A stretch of 64,000 bases of DNA, from the NCBI GenBank assembly GCA_905182715.1, contig CAJJCP010000022.1:1-64000 (forward strand). Direction: 5' to 3'. The translations under genes were made by a program, and so were the position numbers. Shown in pieces: positions 52,660 to 61,711 of this stretch (its first letter is position 1; each line of letters opens with the position of its first letter). Source of the stretch: an uncultured Candidatus Poseidoniales archaeon. GTDB taxonomy: Archaea > Thermoplasmatota > Poseidoniia > Poseidoniales > Poseidoniaceae. The notes beneath the pieces were generated by a model, which was not told where the DNA came from, ran no database searches, and saw nothing but the letters and a program-made list of their open reading frames with translations.

Positions 52660-54264
52660 ATGGGCAGACCTCTCATCGGACCGCTCACCATAGCATCCCA
52701 TTATGTTCAAGTGGTGCGGCGTTTTGGTCGAAGAGGTATGGGGTTCATCGGAAAGGCTGGTGGTTCAATCAAGTCCTTTGGATTGAACCTTTACGAACAG
52801 GCTGATTTCGGTGTTTTCAAGCGAAGCGAAACTTGGAAGGCTTTCGGCATTGCCGCTTTGATGTTTGTGACAATTTCCTTTGCTGCGTTGTCAATGTTCG
52901 ACAGCATGGATGAAGTGTTTGCATCGGATGCAGAACCAGCACCAATCCCAAATCTCATATTCGAGTCTCTGAACCGAACTGGAATTGAGTCCAATGTTTC
53001 CAATGACACGGGTTGGATTCATCTTGATGACTACCGTGGCTCAATTATAATTCTCGATTTCATGGCACATGATTGTAGTAATTGCCATGCTGTCCAAGAA
53101 CATATTGAAGAAAATATGGATGAATGGCAAGCCATGGCCGATGCTTCGAATAAGTCATTGAAAATATTTGCATACGGTGCCTGGTATACCGAGGACATTG
53201 ACTATCTGAACTCATCATCCGGCTCCTACCATGTTCCGTATTACCCCACTGGAATCGGCTCCGATTCTGCCGCCATTCTCGAAGACGGTTCGACAGCCGA
53301 CCCCGTCCGCTTGTTTACAACCAAAGGTGCGGGGCAAATTCCAGTAATCCTCATTCTTGATGAAGAAGGTTACATCATCGAAAAACAATCGACTGGCACA
53401 CCAACAGATGGCTGGTCAAGTTTCGATGGGACATTAGCAGATGTGTTGTCGGAAAACCCCTCCGATAAGGTACTCGATGACCTTGTGTCATCACGGCTTG
53501 CATGGGAAGAGCCGAGCACATCCTTTGTCGCTGTTTTCCTTCTTGGGATGGTCTTGTCGATTTTGGTTTATTTCTCACCATGCGCTTTCCCTGTTCTGCC
53601 TGGTTTCATCTCGTACTATCTCTCACTGGGAGCACGAGAAGACGAATTGATTGAATCGGGTCAACTCAAAAAGAAAATGCCAAATTCATTGGTCATTGGA
53701 ATACTCTCAGGCCTTGGCATGTGGACTTTCTTTGCCTTGATTGGCATTGTTGCCTTGATTATGGGTGAAGCGTTTGCCAAGTCCGGCCTCATTCATTACA
53801 TTGCGATTTCGATTGCCTTACTTTTGATTGTATTAGGTTCGATGATGTTAGTGGGAATCACTTCACATCTTTTGGGATTCGTGGACAAATTCGTACGGAA
53901 ATACAGTACGACTGAAGAAGATGACACGTTTACTCCACGCCGTAACATGTATCTCTATGGATTTGGTTATGCCGCTGCATCGATTGATTGTACTGCGGCA
54001 GCAGTTCTGCCATTTATCATCTATCTGATGACACTTGGTCCGTCGGCCATCGGAGTTGGAGTGAGCGGATTGATGGTTGGTTTGTTGATTTTGATGGTTC
54101 TTGTGACGACCATGGTAGGCTTGGGCCGACAGGTCATGATTAATTTCCTCAAGCGAGCGACTGGTATGATCAAAATGGTTGGTTCTTGGATGATGTTGAT
54201 GGCAGGAATCAGTTTGACTCTCTTCCTAACACGACCTGACTTAGTCGGGCAACTCTTTGGTTAA
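52660..54264 (+). CDS. Thioredoxin-domain/CcdA membrane fusion (DsbD-like)
   Basis: A 534-residue redox relay. After a membrane anchor (about 68-88) comes a thioredoxin-like domain outside the cell (about 110-260) with active-site CSNC in FMAHDCSNCHAVQ. Then come six to seven membrane helices of the CcdA/DsbD core with Cys in FSPCAFPVLPGF and in SIDCTAAAVLPF, which pass electrons through the membrane. The order (Trx first, CcdA second) differs from DsbD, which has beta-gamma domains around it. It probably delivers reducing power to cytochrome or envelope proteins. The ATG at 52738 is a likely better start than the TTG or ATG at 52660. Confidence 0.88.
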   Translation: MGRPLIGPLTIASHYVQVVRRFGRRGMGFIGKAGGSIKSFGLNLYEQADFGVFKRSETWKAFGIAALMFVTISFAALSMFDSMDEVFASDAEPAPIPNLIFESLNRTGIESNVSNDTGWIHLDDYRGSIIILDFMAHDCSNCHAVQEHIEENMDEWQAMADASNKSLKIFAYGAWYTEDIDYLNSSSGSYHVPYYPTGIGSDSAAILEDGSTADPVRLFTTKGAGQIPVILILDEEGYIIEKQSTGTPTDGWSSFDGTLADVLSENPSDKVLDDLVSSRLAWEEPSTSFVAVFLLGMVLSILVYFSPCAFPVLPGFISYYLSLGAREDELIESGQLKKKMPNSLVIGILSGLGMWTFFALIGIVALIMGEAFAKSGLIHYIAISIALLLIVLGSMMLVGITSHLLGFVDKFVRKYSTTEEDDTFTPRRNMYLYGFGYAAASIDCTAAAVLPFIIYLMTLGPSAIGVGVSGLMVGLLILMVLVTTMVGLGRQVMINFLKRATGMIKMVGSWMMLMAGISLTLFLTRPDLVGQLFG

Positions 54265-55019
54265 TCGAGTGCCATTCGAGCATCGAACTGTTCGATGAAT
54301 TCTTCTGTCTTCAATCGTTCAAGGCACGGTTTCATCCAATACACCCAACCGAGTCCAGCCACCAACATCGCAGTTGCGACATCCCAGATGTAGTGTTGTT
54401 TGATGGTCATCGTCGAAATGACGAGTAAGATCCACATGATGAGCAGTAAGGCGTGTGCGATTCGCAGACGTGTCGTGGCTGGAGGATACCAATATCTGAG
54501 GACCAACACCACTTGCATGCTTTGAACAATGTGAAGGGATGGCCAAGAATTCCAAGGTGTATCGATTGCATGCATGGATGCATAGAATGGTTCCCACACG
54601 GTTCCTTCAATGCCATGAATCAGATGCCTCAAGTCAATTTCGACTGGCAGAAGTATGAATATTGCATCCACTCCCCAGCATGTCAGCAGCATCATTTGGT
54701 GAAACACTACATTTTGTCGCCACATGACTTCATTTTTACTACCGAGCCACGCAGCTACAGGGTAATACAAGTACAGAGTCATGTAAGGGAGAATCATCCA
54801 TGCTAGAAATGGAATGTCGATGTCGAGTTGAAGAGTCGGGTCAAAGGCTGCCCAATCTCGAACTGATGCAAAGCGGTTGATGAGGGTATATGGAATTGCA
54901 GCAAACAGGCCCATTGCGGCCAAGATCGCAAAGGTGACACGTCTGCCACCAAGCGTCTGACGGCTCTGCCAATGTGAACGCCAAATCATCCACGGCTGAG
55001 ATCCCCATTTTAGGAACAT
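54261..55019 (-). CDS. PAP2-superfamily membrane protein
   Basis: A 252-residue protein with five to six membrane helices. The PAP2 motifs are NSWPSLHIVQS (Ser-x-x-His core) and IKQHYIWDVATA (His and Asp of motif three). It is shorter than the PAP2 gene at 17.9 kb and lacks that gene's extra C-terminal domain. Members dephosphorylate lipids or transfer head groups at the membrane surface. The 3' end overlaps the CcdA fusion gene by four bases (convergent). Confidence 0.78.
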   Translation of the reverse strand: MFLKWGSQPWMIWRSHWQSRQTLGGRRVTFAILAAMGLFAAIPYTLINRFASVRDWAAFDPTLQLDIDIPFLAWMILPYMTLYLYYPVAAWLGSKNEVMWRQNVVFHQMMLLTCWGVDAIFILLPVEIDLRHLIHGIEGTVWEPFYASMHAIDTPWNSWPSLHIVQSMQVVLVLRYWYPPATTRLRIAHALLLIMWILLVISTMTIKQHYIWDVATAMLVAGLGWVYWMKPCLERLKTEEFIEQFDARMALD

Positions 55020-55092
55020 GATATTTGCAAATCTGTTGATGGTGTAATACTTGTGCCGGCATGCGAGTGTTCACATCGATTCGATGAGTGAA

Positions 55093-56304
55093 TCAGCGTG
55101 TCGAACCACAATGTGGGCAGGCTTTCCAATCAGGCATCATGGTTGCCTGGCAGTTTTGGCAGACTGCTGCAACTGGAGGAGTTGTTGGTGCATTTGGATT
55201 GGTACCATCAATCGCTTTCTGTGCAGTTTGCTGACGAAGGAATTCTTGCATGACTTCAGGCGTTAATGCACCTTGTTCTGCTGCCATTTCCATCATTTTG
55301 GTTTGGATATCATTTTGCTTATCCATACGCTGGTCCTGATGTTCTTGACTTTGCTGAATTCGGTCCCGCTTTCTTGCCTGCACTTGCTCAAACAATTCCA
55401 TTGCCTGGCTCGTCTTATGAGATGATTCTTTCATGCGCAGGTCAGATTGACCTTGATCTCGCTTGAGTTCTGCTTCCCATACGGATTCCTGTTTACGGAG
55501 CTCAAGGAGTTCACTCTCCGCTTGTACAGTGACTTCTCCTCGCTTCTTAGCACGTTCAACATTCACTTCACATTCGATCCGACGTAGTGTCGCAGCCTCT
55601 CGTATAGCGATACGCTCCATGAGAGCGTCTGCATTCGCACCTTCAGTTTGTGTCGCAGAGTCAAGGTCGGCTTTGAGTCGAGCAAGTTTCTCTTGGTCCG
55701 TTTTACTGGTCGAAATAAATGCACGTAAGAACGTGAATCCAAGCGTTGAGAGCGTCTGACGCATTTCAACTTCAGCATGCATCTCAAGATGCTCTTGGAA
55801 TTCGGAACTCCGCAATTCTTCAACACTGGAGCACTTCGCCATTGCAGGTACAATGCATCGTGTTGTGACCTCATGACCGAGGAAACCGATGAGTCCTGCC
55901 CGATCGAGAAGTGGTGCGTGATTCGCAAAAATATTGAGCAACTTTGGAATGTCTTCCTTTCGCAATTGAACTCGAAGATTCATGTGGCCAGTGGCTTCAG
56001 AACCATCGGAGAGGTTGGCTGCAAAAGGAATCCACAAATCAAGCGGTCCAGTCATTGCGAACAGCATTCGTCGATCCGTTGCAGTTGCCCCAATCATCTC
56101 AGCGATGTGTCGGCCAAGACCTCCACCGATGCTACTGACAACTTTTTCAGAAATAATATCTCCAATTCGACCATCAATAATGAAGGCACATGCTTCATTT
56201 GGTTTCAACACAACTTGTTGAGATTTCCATGTTTGAATATCGTTTCCATCAACCAGTCGTGCTACAATATTTGGATTGCTTCGCCATTTAAAATTCGTCG
56301 CCAT
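55093..56304 (-). CDS. SPFH-like protein with coiled coil and C-terminal zinc ribbon
   Basis: A 403-residue cytoplasmic protein. Residues about 20-190 form an SPFH/band-7-like beta/alpha domain (VVLKPNEACAFIIDGRIGD, LWIPFAANLSDGSEATGHMNLRVQL), as in virion-core-like SPFH proteins. Residues about 210-350 are a charged Glu/Gln/Arg-rich coiled coil. The last about 30 residues are a zinc ribbon with CQNC and CPHC. Such proteins form membrane-bound scaffolds or rings; the zinc ribbon suggests cargo or peptide binding. It is just downstream of the helical protein at 56307 with a 2-base gap, so both are likely cotranscribed. Confidence 0.78.
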   Translation of the reverse strand: MATNFKWRSNPNIVARLVDGNDIQTWKSQQVVLKPNEACAFIIDGRIGDIISEKVVSSIGGGLGRHIAEMIGATATDRRMLFAMTGPLDLWIPFAANLSDGSEATGHMNLRVQLRKEDIPKLLNIFANHAPLLDRAGLIGFLGHEVTTRCIVPAMAKCSSVEELRSSEFQEHLEMHAEVEMRQTLSTLGFTFLRAFISTSKTDQEKLARLKADLDSATQTEGANADALMERIAIREAATLRRIECEVNVERAKKRGEVTVQAESELLELRKQESVWEAELKRDQGQSDLRMKESSHKTSQAMELFEQVQARKRDRIQQSQEHQDQRMDKQNDIQTKMMEMAAEQGALTPEVMQEFLRQQTAQKAIDGTNPNAPTTPPVAAVCQNCQATMMPDWKACPHCGSTR

Positions 56305-56306
56305 TT

Positions 56307-56846
56307 TTACACCTTCTTTTTCTGCCGTAGTCCATCAAGAACAGTAGACCTCGCACTGTAATAGCCACGTGAACTGGTTATCATTTGTTCACATTTTCGG
56401 ATTATAGATTTCACTTCATCATCTGTTTTGTCTGAAGCAAATGCGTGTTCAACACTGTTCGAAATATTCACGGCCTTTGTCATCATTTCAATGACGTCGT
56501 GGTCGTGTTTGATAAGTTTCTTGAGTACGGAAACCGATGCAGAACGCTGTCCGGAAAAGAAGGCATGCGTCATGCCGGTTGGAGACTTATCAATGTCTTC
56601 AATCAAGAGATCAATTGTATTGCAGCAAGCCTTTGCAGCCTTTGTGATGTCGATTTTCTTTTCACGAAAACTGTTGTCATGGACATTCAAGAGATGGTTG
56701 CGTGCTCGCGTTCCACACCGCTTAATCTCTTCTCGAATAGCAAGGTCAGCATCACGACGCTTCCCCTTTGTATATCCCTCATAACCTGAGAGAACCATTT
56801 GGATACCCCGTACATACGGGAGCACATCGAGCGGGGTTCCTACCAT
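56307..56846 (-). CDS. Helical protein of unknown function
   Basis: A 179-residue, mostly helical, basic protein without signal or membrane segment. There are heptad-like helices around 30-85 and 105-155, with a short Cys pair (ACCNTID). No family is recognised. The tight gap to the SPFH-like gene (2 bases) makes it a candidate partner. It is unrelated to the thiamine operon further upstream, separated by 65 bases. Confidence 0.65.
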   Translation of the reverse strand: MVGTPLDVLPYVRGIQMVLSGYEGYTKGKRRDADLAIREEIKRCGTRARNHLLNVHDNSFREKKIDITKAAKACCNTIDLLIEDIDKSPTGMTHAFFSGQRSASVSVLKKLIKHDHDVIEMMTKAVNISNSVEHAFASDKTDDEVKSIIRKCEQMITSSRGYYSARSTVLDGLRQKKKV

Positions 56847-56911
56847 GTTGACCGTTTAGAAATAATTCGGGGCCACTTATTATGGTATCCTTGAATTGAT
56901 GTTACCGCAAT

Positions 56912-57556
56912 TCACTCTTCTTCCGTTCTCAAAGAGGTAATTTCTCTCCAATCTAAGACTCGATCTGCAATAATCTCGGCTTCTTCAGGATCATGGGTAA
57001 CATGTATGGCTGAAGTCTTTTTAGATTTGAGAAAGGCTCTTGTGTCTTGTGCAATTTTCCTGCGAGTCGGAATGTCCAATGCTGAAAAGGGCTCATCGAG
57101 TAGCAAGAGTGTTGGTTGGTTGAGCAATGCTCGCACAACTGTAACTCGCTGTGCCTCACCGCCTGAAAGAGATTCAATTTTCCGAGAAGAAAACCCTTCA
57201 AGTCCGACAAGCCTCAATTCATTTGCAATTTTTTCTTTACGCTTCTTCTTCGTGATTTTTTCTCCAATTCCGAGCGCCACATTACCTGCAACATCCAGAT
57301 GGGGATAGAGAATCGGCTTCTGGAAGACATAACCAACATCTGTTTGCATTGATTCTGCAAATTCTATTGTCCCCGTATCAACTGATTCTAACCCTGCAAT
57401 CATACGTAAAAGAGTCGATTTTCCACATCCACTTGGCCCAAGTAGAGCGACGATTTCATTTTCATGTACCTCGACATTTAAATGTTCAAAAATAAGTTGA
57501 GAATCAAAGGTCTTGGCAAGGTTCTTCAAACGTAGTGTTGTTACAAGTTCTTTCAT
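56912..57556 (-). CDS. thiQ: Thiamine-type ABC transporter ATP-binding protein
   Basis: A compact 214-residue ATPase. Walker A is GPSGCGKST at 40-48, the Q-loop is VFQKPILYPHLDV, the signature LSGGEAQRVTVVRAL, Walker B LLLLDEPFSALDIP and the H-loop HVTHDPEEAEIIADRV. The short form without a C-terminal extension fits the ThiQ/FbpC group. Its start codon overlaps the stop of the permease gene (TGATG at 57556), so it works with the upstream permease and binding protein. Thiamine as substrate is inferred from ThiR at the head of the operon; iron or phosphonate are weaker options. Confidence 0.88.
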   Translation of the reverse strand: MKELVTTLRLKNLAKTFDSQLIFEHLNVEVHENEIVALLGPSGCGKSTLLRMIAGLESVDTGTIEFAESMQTDVGYVFQKPILYPHLDVAGNVALGIGEKITKKKRKEKIANELRLVGLEGFSSRKIESLSGGEAQRVTVVRALLNQPTLLLLDEPFSALDIPTRRKIAQDTRAFLKSKKTSAIHVTHDPEEAEIIADRVLDWREITSLRTEEE

Positions 57557-59346
57557 CAGAAACCACTCCTTTGGTCGTGCGCTCTAAAGCGTTCTGCAAG
57601 TAGGAACAATGCAAATGTGAGTAACATTAACATCGTTGCCGCAGCCATTGCAGTCGGGTGAATCAGAGGGTCGAAATTTGGTCGACTCATTAATTGGTCA
57701 ACGACAATTGAAAGTGTGTCCCAAGTGCCTGAACGTACGAGCAGCCAAGATGCTCCAAACTCACCAAGGGAAAAGGCAAGGGTGAGTGAACCAGCAACGA
57801 CAGCCGGCCCACGTAAAAACATAAATGTTCCATGGTGCCACGTTCGTAGAGGTGATAGTTTCAACATTTTACATTGTTCAGCATATGCAGGGTCCAGTGA
57901 ATGGTAAGCTGGCAACATTACCCGTACCACAAACGGAACGGTAAGGAGAACATGCGGATAAACCGGTAGAAGGAACCAATTGAACATCTCGGGATACCAT
58001 CTTAATCCACCGAGTAGAACGCCAAGACCTACCATCAAAGCAGAAATCGCCAGGGGTAACATACATGCTAAGTCCAACAGTTTTGAAGATTTAGACCATC
58101 CCGATTGTTCGAGCTTGAAAATCGTTGAAGCCAAAACCCATCCGAGGGGTAAAGCGACGAGAAGGGTGCACAGCGCATAGATAATCGAGTTCGACATTGC
58201 CTCACCAACTCCCATTGTTGACAAATCTCCGCTCCAGGCATTTGACCATCCCTCAAGAGTCCACTCGTATTTGACTGAACCGTTCGTGATTTTCCGGGCT
58301 TGAAAGGAGGAGAGAAGTACTGAGACAAAAGGGAGAAGGGTAAACAATATTCCGAGGAGAATGACCAACTTAGCGAGTCTTGTGGGCGGGCCATGATGCT
58401 TTCTGACGCCTTGCTCACTCAACAATGAGAGCCGCTCTGAGTAGCGCTTTTGTAACAGTGCAGTGATCCATAATGTCAAGAGTAATATCAGAAACTGCAG
58501 GAGAGCAACCGAATAAATCAATTCACTTGATTCAATACGATATCCGGCAATACCTGCGGAAGAACCGGCTTCCGCCATCAGTGACTCGAGAGTGTGGCTG
58601 GTAGGTGCTAACCATTTCACCAATGCAAAAGAAGTGAATGAAAATAAGAAACTTAACGATGCAGCACACAGTACAGCAGGACCTATGACCGGTATCCAGA
58701 GGTTTTTCAATCGTGAAATTCTTGTTTTACCTCCTGGAAGCATTGACAGTTGTTCCTCCCAAGCCGGGTCGAGTGAAGATAAAGTCGGCTCGACAAATCG
58801 AATCATGAGCGATAAGTTAAACCACGCATGAGCGGTAATAAGTGCGATAAAATGCCCAGGATGTTGCCAACCTGATACTTCAGCAAACCATCCAATTACA
58901 CCCTCTTCCAAGCGTAGATCGATGCCAATTTTAGTGAGTATTCCATCCTGCCGAATAAGACTTAGGAACCCCATGGCTGCTACAATTGCAGGTGTGACAA
59001 ATGGAACCGCTAGAAAAGCCCGTAAGAGTCTGATTCTCTTCCATTGGTGACGGCTTAAGAACCACGCAATTGGTAATCCTATAATCACTGTTAGCATCGA
59101 GGATGCAAACGCTTCAAGGAGTGTGAATCGTAGTGCTTCGCTACCGCCATAGACGGTATCAAATCCACTCAGTGCTTGCCAAACAGTCCAACCAGTGACC
59201 ATCTTAAGTCGTATGAAAGCATAGACAAAAGGTAGCATTGTCCCGATGAGGAATACAGCGACAACAAGGGTGCGGAAAGATTTCTGGACTTGACTTTGAC
59301 TCGGTTTCAACCTCTGCTTCACCGTAGCACCGGCCACGAGAATCAT
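57556..59346 (-). CDS. thiP: Thiamine-type ABC transporter permease, double-length
   Basis: A fused permease of about 596 residues with two tandem six-helix halves, each with an EAA-type cytoplasmic loop that contacts ThiQ: DPAWEEQLSMLPGGKT in the first half and DPAYAEQCKMLKLSPL in the second. This duplicated layout is the hallmark of ThiP/FbpB-type permeases. The ATG at 59344-59346 lies two bases after the stop of the binding-protein gene, preceded by GAGG; an upstream in-frame ATG at 59388 would overlap it and is less likely. Confidence 0.9.
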   Translation of the reverse strand: MILVAGATVKQRLKPSQSQVQKSFRTLVVAVFLIGTMLPFVYAFIRLKMVTGWTVWQALSGFDTVYGGSEALRFTLLEAFASSMLTVIIGLPIAWFLSRHQWKRIRLLRAFLAVPFVTPAIVAAMGFLSLIRQDGILTKIGIDLRLEEGVIGWFAEVSGWQHPGHFIALITAHAWFNLSLMIRFVEPTLSSLDPAWEEQLSMLPGGKTRISRLKNLWIPVIGPAVLCAASLSFLFSFTSFALVKWLAPTSHTLESLMAEAGSSAGIAGYRIESSELIYSVALLQFLILLLTLWITALLQKRYSERLSLLSEQGVRKHHGPPTRLAKLVILLGILFTLLPFVSVLLSSFQARKITNGSVKYEWTLEGWSNAWSGDLSTMGVGEAMSNSIIYALCTLLVALPLGWVLASTIFKLEQSGWSKSSKLLDLACMLPLAISALMVGLGVLLGGLRWYPEMFNWFLLPVYPHVLLTVPFVVRVMLPAYHSLDPAYAEQCKMLKLSPLRTWHHGTFMFLRGPAVVAGSLTLAFSLGEFGASWLLVRSGTWDTLSIVVDQLMSRPNFDPLIHPTAMAAATMLMLLTFALFLLAERFRAHDQRSGF

Positions 59347-59348
59347 CC

Positions 59349-60494
59349 TCAGTTTATTCGAACTGCATTCTGCCAAGATTCCAGCCAATCATCCATATTT
59401 TGTTCAATAAGGTCTTGGGTAATCGCCGTACTTACGTTTGCCTGATCGGCGTGATATCGGTATCCATTCGTTTCAGGTAAGTCTGTATCATTTCGGACCG
59501 AATACATGGAATTGTAGTCAGGCATATTGGCGTTGACTTCTATTGATGTTATGAATTCAATGAATTGGTTTGCTGCATCGACTTCAGCAGCACCGTTGAT
59601 GATTCCCGTATATTCGACTTGATGGAATGAAGCTCGTGGAAGCACTAATGATGTTGAATGGGTATAATTTTCTGAAAAATACGCTTCGACTCCAGGCGAA
59701 TGGCAATACGATACGGTAAGGTAGGCTCCACCGATGTGACCCTCCATGTATTCACCATAGCCACCGGTGTAGTAGTTGACGTAAGACTCGGTCCATCCGG
59801 ACGTGAAAATGGCTCCATTTTGGGCAACGGCATTCCACCAACTTGACATGTTTCCGCTTTCGTTACCCGGTGAGTTGCCAAAGTAATCGACAGTCGCAGC
59901 CAAAAAAGCTCGACCGGGTGAAGAAGTCATTGGCGAGGGAAAAGTCATCTTACCGTTCCATTCCGCTTCGGTGAGATTCCAGAGGCTTGTTGGCACAGAC
60001 ATGTTTGCAGCTGCTAGTGCATCCTCGTCGTAGTTGAGGCAGACATCACCTTCATCGAATGGAAGTGCAAGTGGACCATCATAGAATTCCATCGAGGTAG
60101 CGGTAAAGGATTCATTGGAGACTGAATGTTCCATCAAAAGACAGTTCTGAATTGCAGTTGGAAGATAGGTGTTATCCAATCCAATCATCAAATCAGCAAG
60201 CGGTGCAGATTTGGTAAGCATCATTTGGTCCAAGATTCCTCCAGCATCATCTGTGCGGATAAATTCAACTTGAACCCCCGTCTCATCGGTAAATTGAGCG
60301 ATGAGTTCATCAGAAAAACCAGCAATGTCATAGGTCAAAATCTTCAATGTTCCATCACTTTCTCGAACCTGAATTTCTGATGTGCAGGGGTTTTCAGATT
60401 CGAGTGATTCCAGAGCCTCTTCAGATAAACAGCCGCTTACCGAAGAGGTGAGGAGTAGGGTGAAAAACAAATACGCTTTGATTTTTGAATTCAT
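59349..60494 (-). CDS. thiB: Thiamine-type substrate-binding lipoprotein
   Basis: A 381-residue secreted binding protein with an N-terminal signal and lipobox VSGC (Cys at residue 22). The mature fold follows TbpA/ThiB: TLKILTYDIAGFSDELIAQF near residue 48, a DQMMLTKSAPLADLMIGLDNT block, LPFDEGDVCLNYD and GRAFLAATVDYFG, which build the ligand cleft. Conserved Trp and Tyr residues in SGWTESYVNYYTGGYGEYM could stack on thiamine. It overlaps the regulator gene by four bases and is the second gene of the operon. Confidence 0.88.
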   Translation of the reverse strand: MNSKIKAYLFFTLLLTSSVSGCLSEEALESLESENPCTSEIQVRESDGTLKILTYDIAGFSDELIAQFTDETGVQVEFIRTDDAGGILDQMMLTKSAPLADLMIGLDNTYLPTAIQNCLLMEHSVSNESFTATSMEFYDGPLALPFDEGDVCLNYDEDALAAANMSVPTSLWNLTEAEWNGKMTFPSPMTSSPGRAFLAATVDYFGNSPGNESGNMSSWWNAVAQNGAIFTSGWTESYVNYYTGGYGEYMEGHIGGAYLTVSYCHSPGVEAYFSENYTHSTSLVLPRASFHQVEYTGIINGAAEVDAANQFIEFITSIEVNANMPDYNSMYSVRNDTDLPETNGYRYHADQANVSTAITQDLIEQNMDDWLESWQNAVRIN

Positions 60495-61354
60495 TTCATC
60501 CCCTCGATTGCAGAAAGTACCTGGTGAGTTCGATCGATAAGGTCAAGCGGGTTATGAGCCAATATGTACAGTGTAGGTTCCCATCCAAAGTCACCTTCAT
60601 CGAGCAATACATCGATACGCCCCCCTTGACCATTGACTGCTCCCTTCGGTGCGAGTGAAAAATTGTAACCAAGTTGTTTGCAAGCTTCCTCGACTCGTGC
60701 TGTGTCAACGCCTTTTGCCCCTAGGGGTGGGCGGATGTTGAGGATGGATACTTTACTCGAATCCAGTGCATGGGTTGCAAGTAAGACCGATGCGAGGTGG
60801 TTGGAGGAACCAAAACTTGGGGTTTCATGGTGGCGTAGAGCGCCATCGACAAGTGTTATGCGGCCAGGGAATGCAGCAACTTCCGAAGTCGAAGTCGCAT
60901 CGACGCTGCACGATGCTATGTTGAGCCCAACTGCCGGGATCGAATGTTCGATACGGCGCACATCCAATCGGCCCGCTGCCCATTCAAGTCGTCGTAAGAG
61001 GGCGCGTTGTTCTTGCCCTTCTTCCAAATCGAGTCCAGTCAAGGTTTTGTCATAGCGAATGGTATTGTTGCCTGTGAATTGAAATTCAACAACCAGACGT
61101 TGTCGTATCACTCGTGATCCTGGACCCATCGAATTCAAAGCAAGGGATAACTCATGCCCCCATCCATCGACTGTTGCTTCATCTGCACTTGCTCCAAGTG
61201 ATGTCGGTGGCTTCTGCATTTGACGAGAAATAGTACTTTGTGTCGAACCTAAAATATCAGCAATCTCTGTTTGCGACCAACCTTTCGTACGCAAATCCTT
61301 CGCAACATTTTGATGTAAACGGCTGAGCCATTTGTCTCCTACTTCTCCGAGCAT
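60491..61354 (-). CDS. thiR: ThiR-type regulator (HTH plus ThiN domain)
   Basis: A 287-residue protein with a helix-turn-helix at about residues 24-45 (GWSQTEIADILGSTQSTISRQ) and a C-terminal ThiN domain (about 120-287) that ends with GWEPTLYILAHNPLDLIDR. ThiN alone is a thiamine-phosphate synthase or ThiD fusion part; with an HTH it is the archaeal thiamine repressor ThiR, which senses thiamine phosphate. The operon it heads (thiR-thiB-thiP-thiQ) fits, as ThiR controls such uptake genes. The catalytic role is probably lost. Family assignment is firm, effector specificity is known from relatives only. Confidence 0.82.
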   Translation of the reverse strand: MLGEVGDKWLSRLHQNVAKDLRTKGWSQTEIADILGSTQSTISRQMQKPPTSLGASADEATVDGWGHELSLALNSMGPGSRVIRQRLVVEFQFTGNNTIRYDKTLTGLDLEEGQEQRALLRRLEWAAGRLDVRRIEHSIPAVGLNIASCSVDATSTSEVAAFPGRITLVDGALRHHETPSFGSSNHLASVLLATHALDSSKVSILNIRPPLGAKGVDTARVEEACKQLGYNFSLAPKGAVNGQGGRIDVLLDEGDFGWEPTLYILAHNPLDLIDRTHQVLSAIEGMK

Positions 61355-61711
61355 GAACGGAACTCGAGCAAAGTCTTATTCAATGTTACTCATGATTTAT
61401 GCAGGTTGCATGGCTTTCTTCATGCAGATCCATCATATCCGAGCATTACTTGTTGGTAAAGGAGGATTTCAGTTAATTCATCCATTCGTCCCTCGACCTC
61501 GGCTCGATAAATCAATATCATTTCTATTCTCACGAGATTGTTTCGATGAATTTAACTATTTTCAGCTTTGTATTGTCTTTTTATTGGATGTGCATACTTT
61601 CCTATTCATTTCAATTTTAACAGCATTTATATATGCTTTTTCGTATTCAACATCTCTCTTTCCGAGATACATTCTTCAAGAACACTAAGAACCCCGACCA
61701 CCCCCCCGCAA
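61355..61711. promoter_or_regulatory. AT-rich divergent spacer between thiR and the decarboxylase gene
   Basis: This 357-base spacer holds the promoters of two divergent genes. For thiR, minus-strand ATAAATCAT lies about 45 bases upstream of its ATG and could be the TATA element. For the decarboxylase, a strong TTTATATA stands at 61626-61633. A short run of seven C near 61701-61707 precedes the decarboxylase ATG. I looked for a TPP riboswitch (CUGAGA and ACCUGA cores) and for a gene and saw neither; long palindromes were also not seen. Confidence 0.5.
61626..61633 (+). promoter_or_regulatory. TATA box of the PLP decarboxylase gene
   Basis: TTTATATA inside an AT-rich tract, 79-86 bases before the ATG at 61712. 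It predicts transcription start near 61657 and a leader of about 55 bases, longer than for most genes in this window. Confidence 0.5.

Noticed and set aside
52617-52694. 25-codon ORF (MSKRPRIYIPSRLDKW...) before the CcdA fusion
   Set aside because: Begins like a protein but ends in TAG after 25 codons, and no frame shift joins it to the CcdA fusion; support is too weak for a gene.
61355-61711. TPP riboswitch in the thiamine region
   Set aside because: No CUGAGA or ACCUGA cores or long paired arms were found by eye; regulation is better explained by ThiR.
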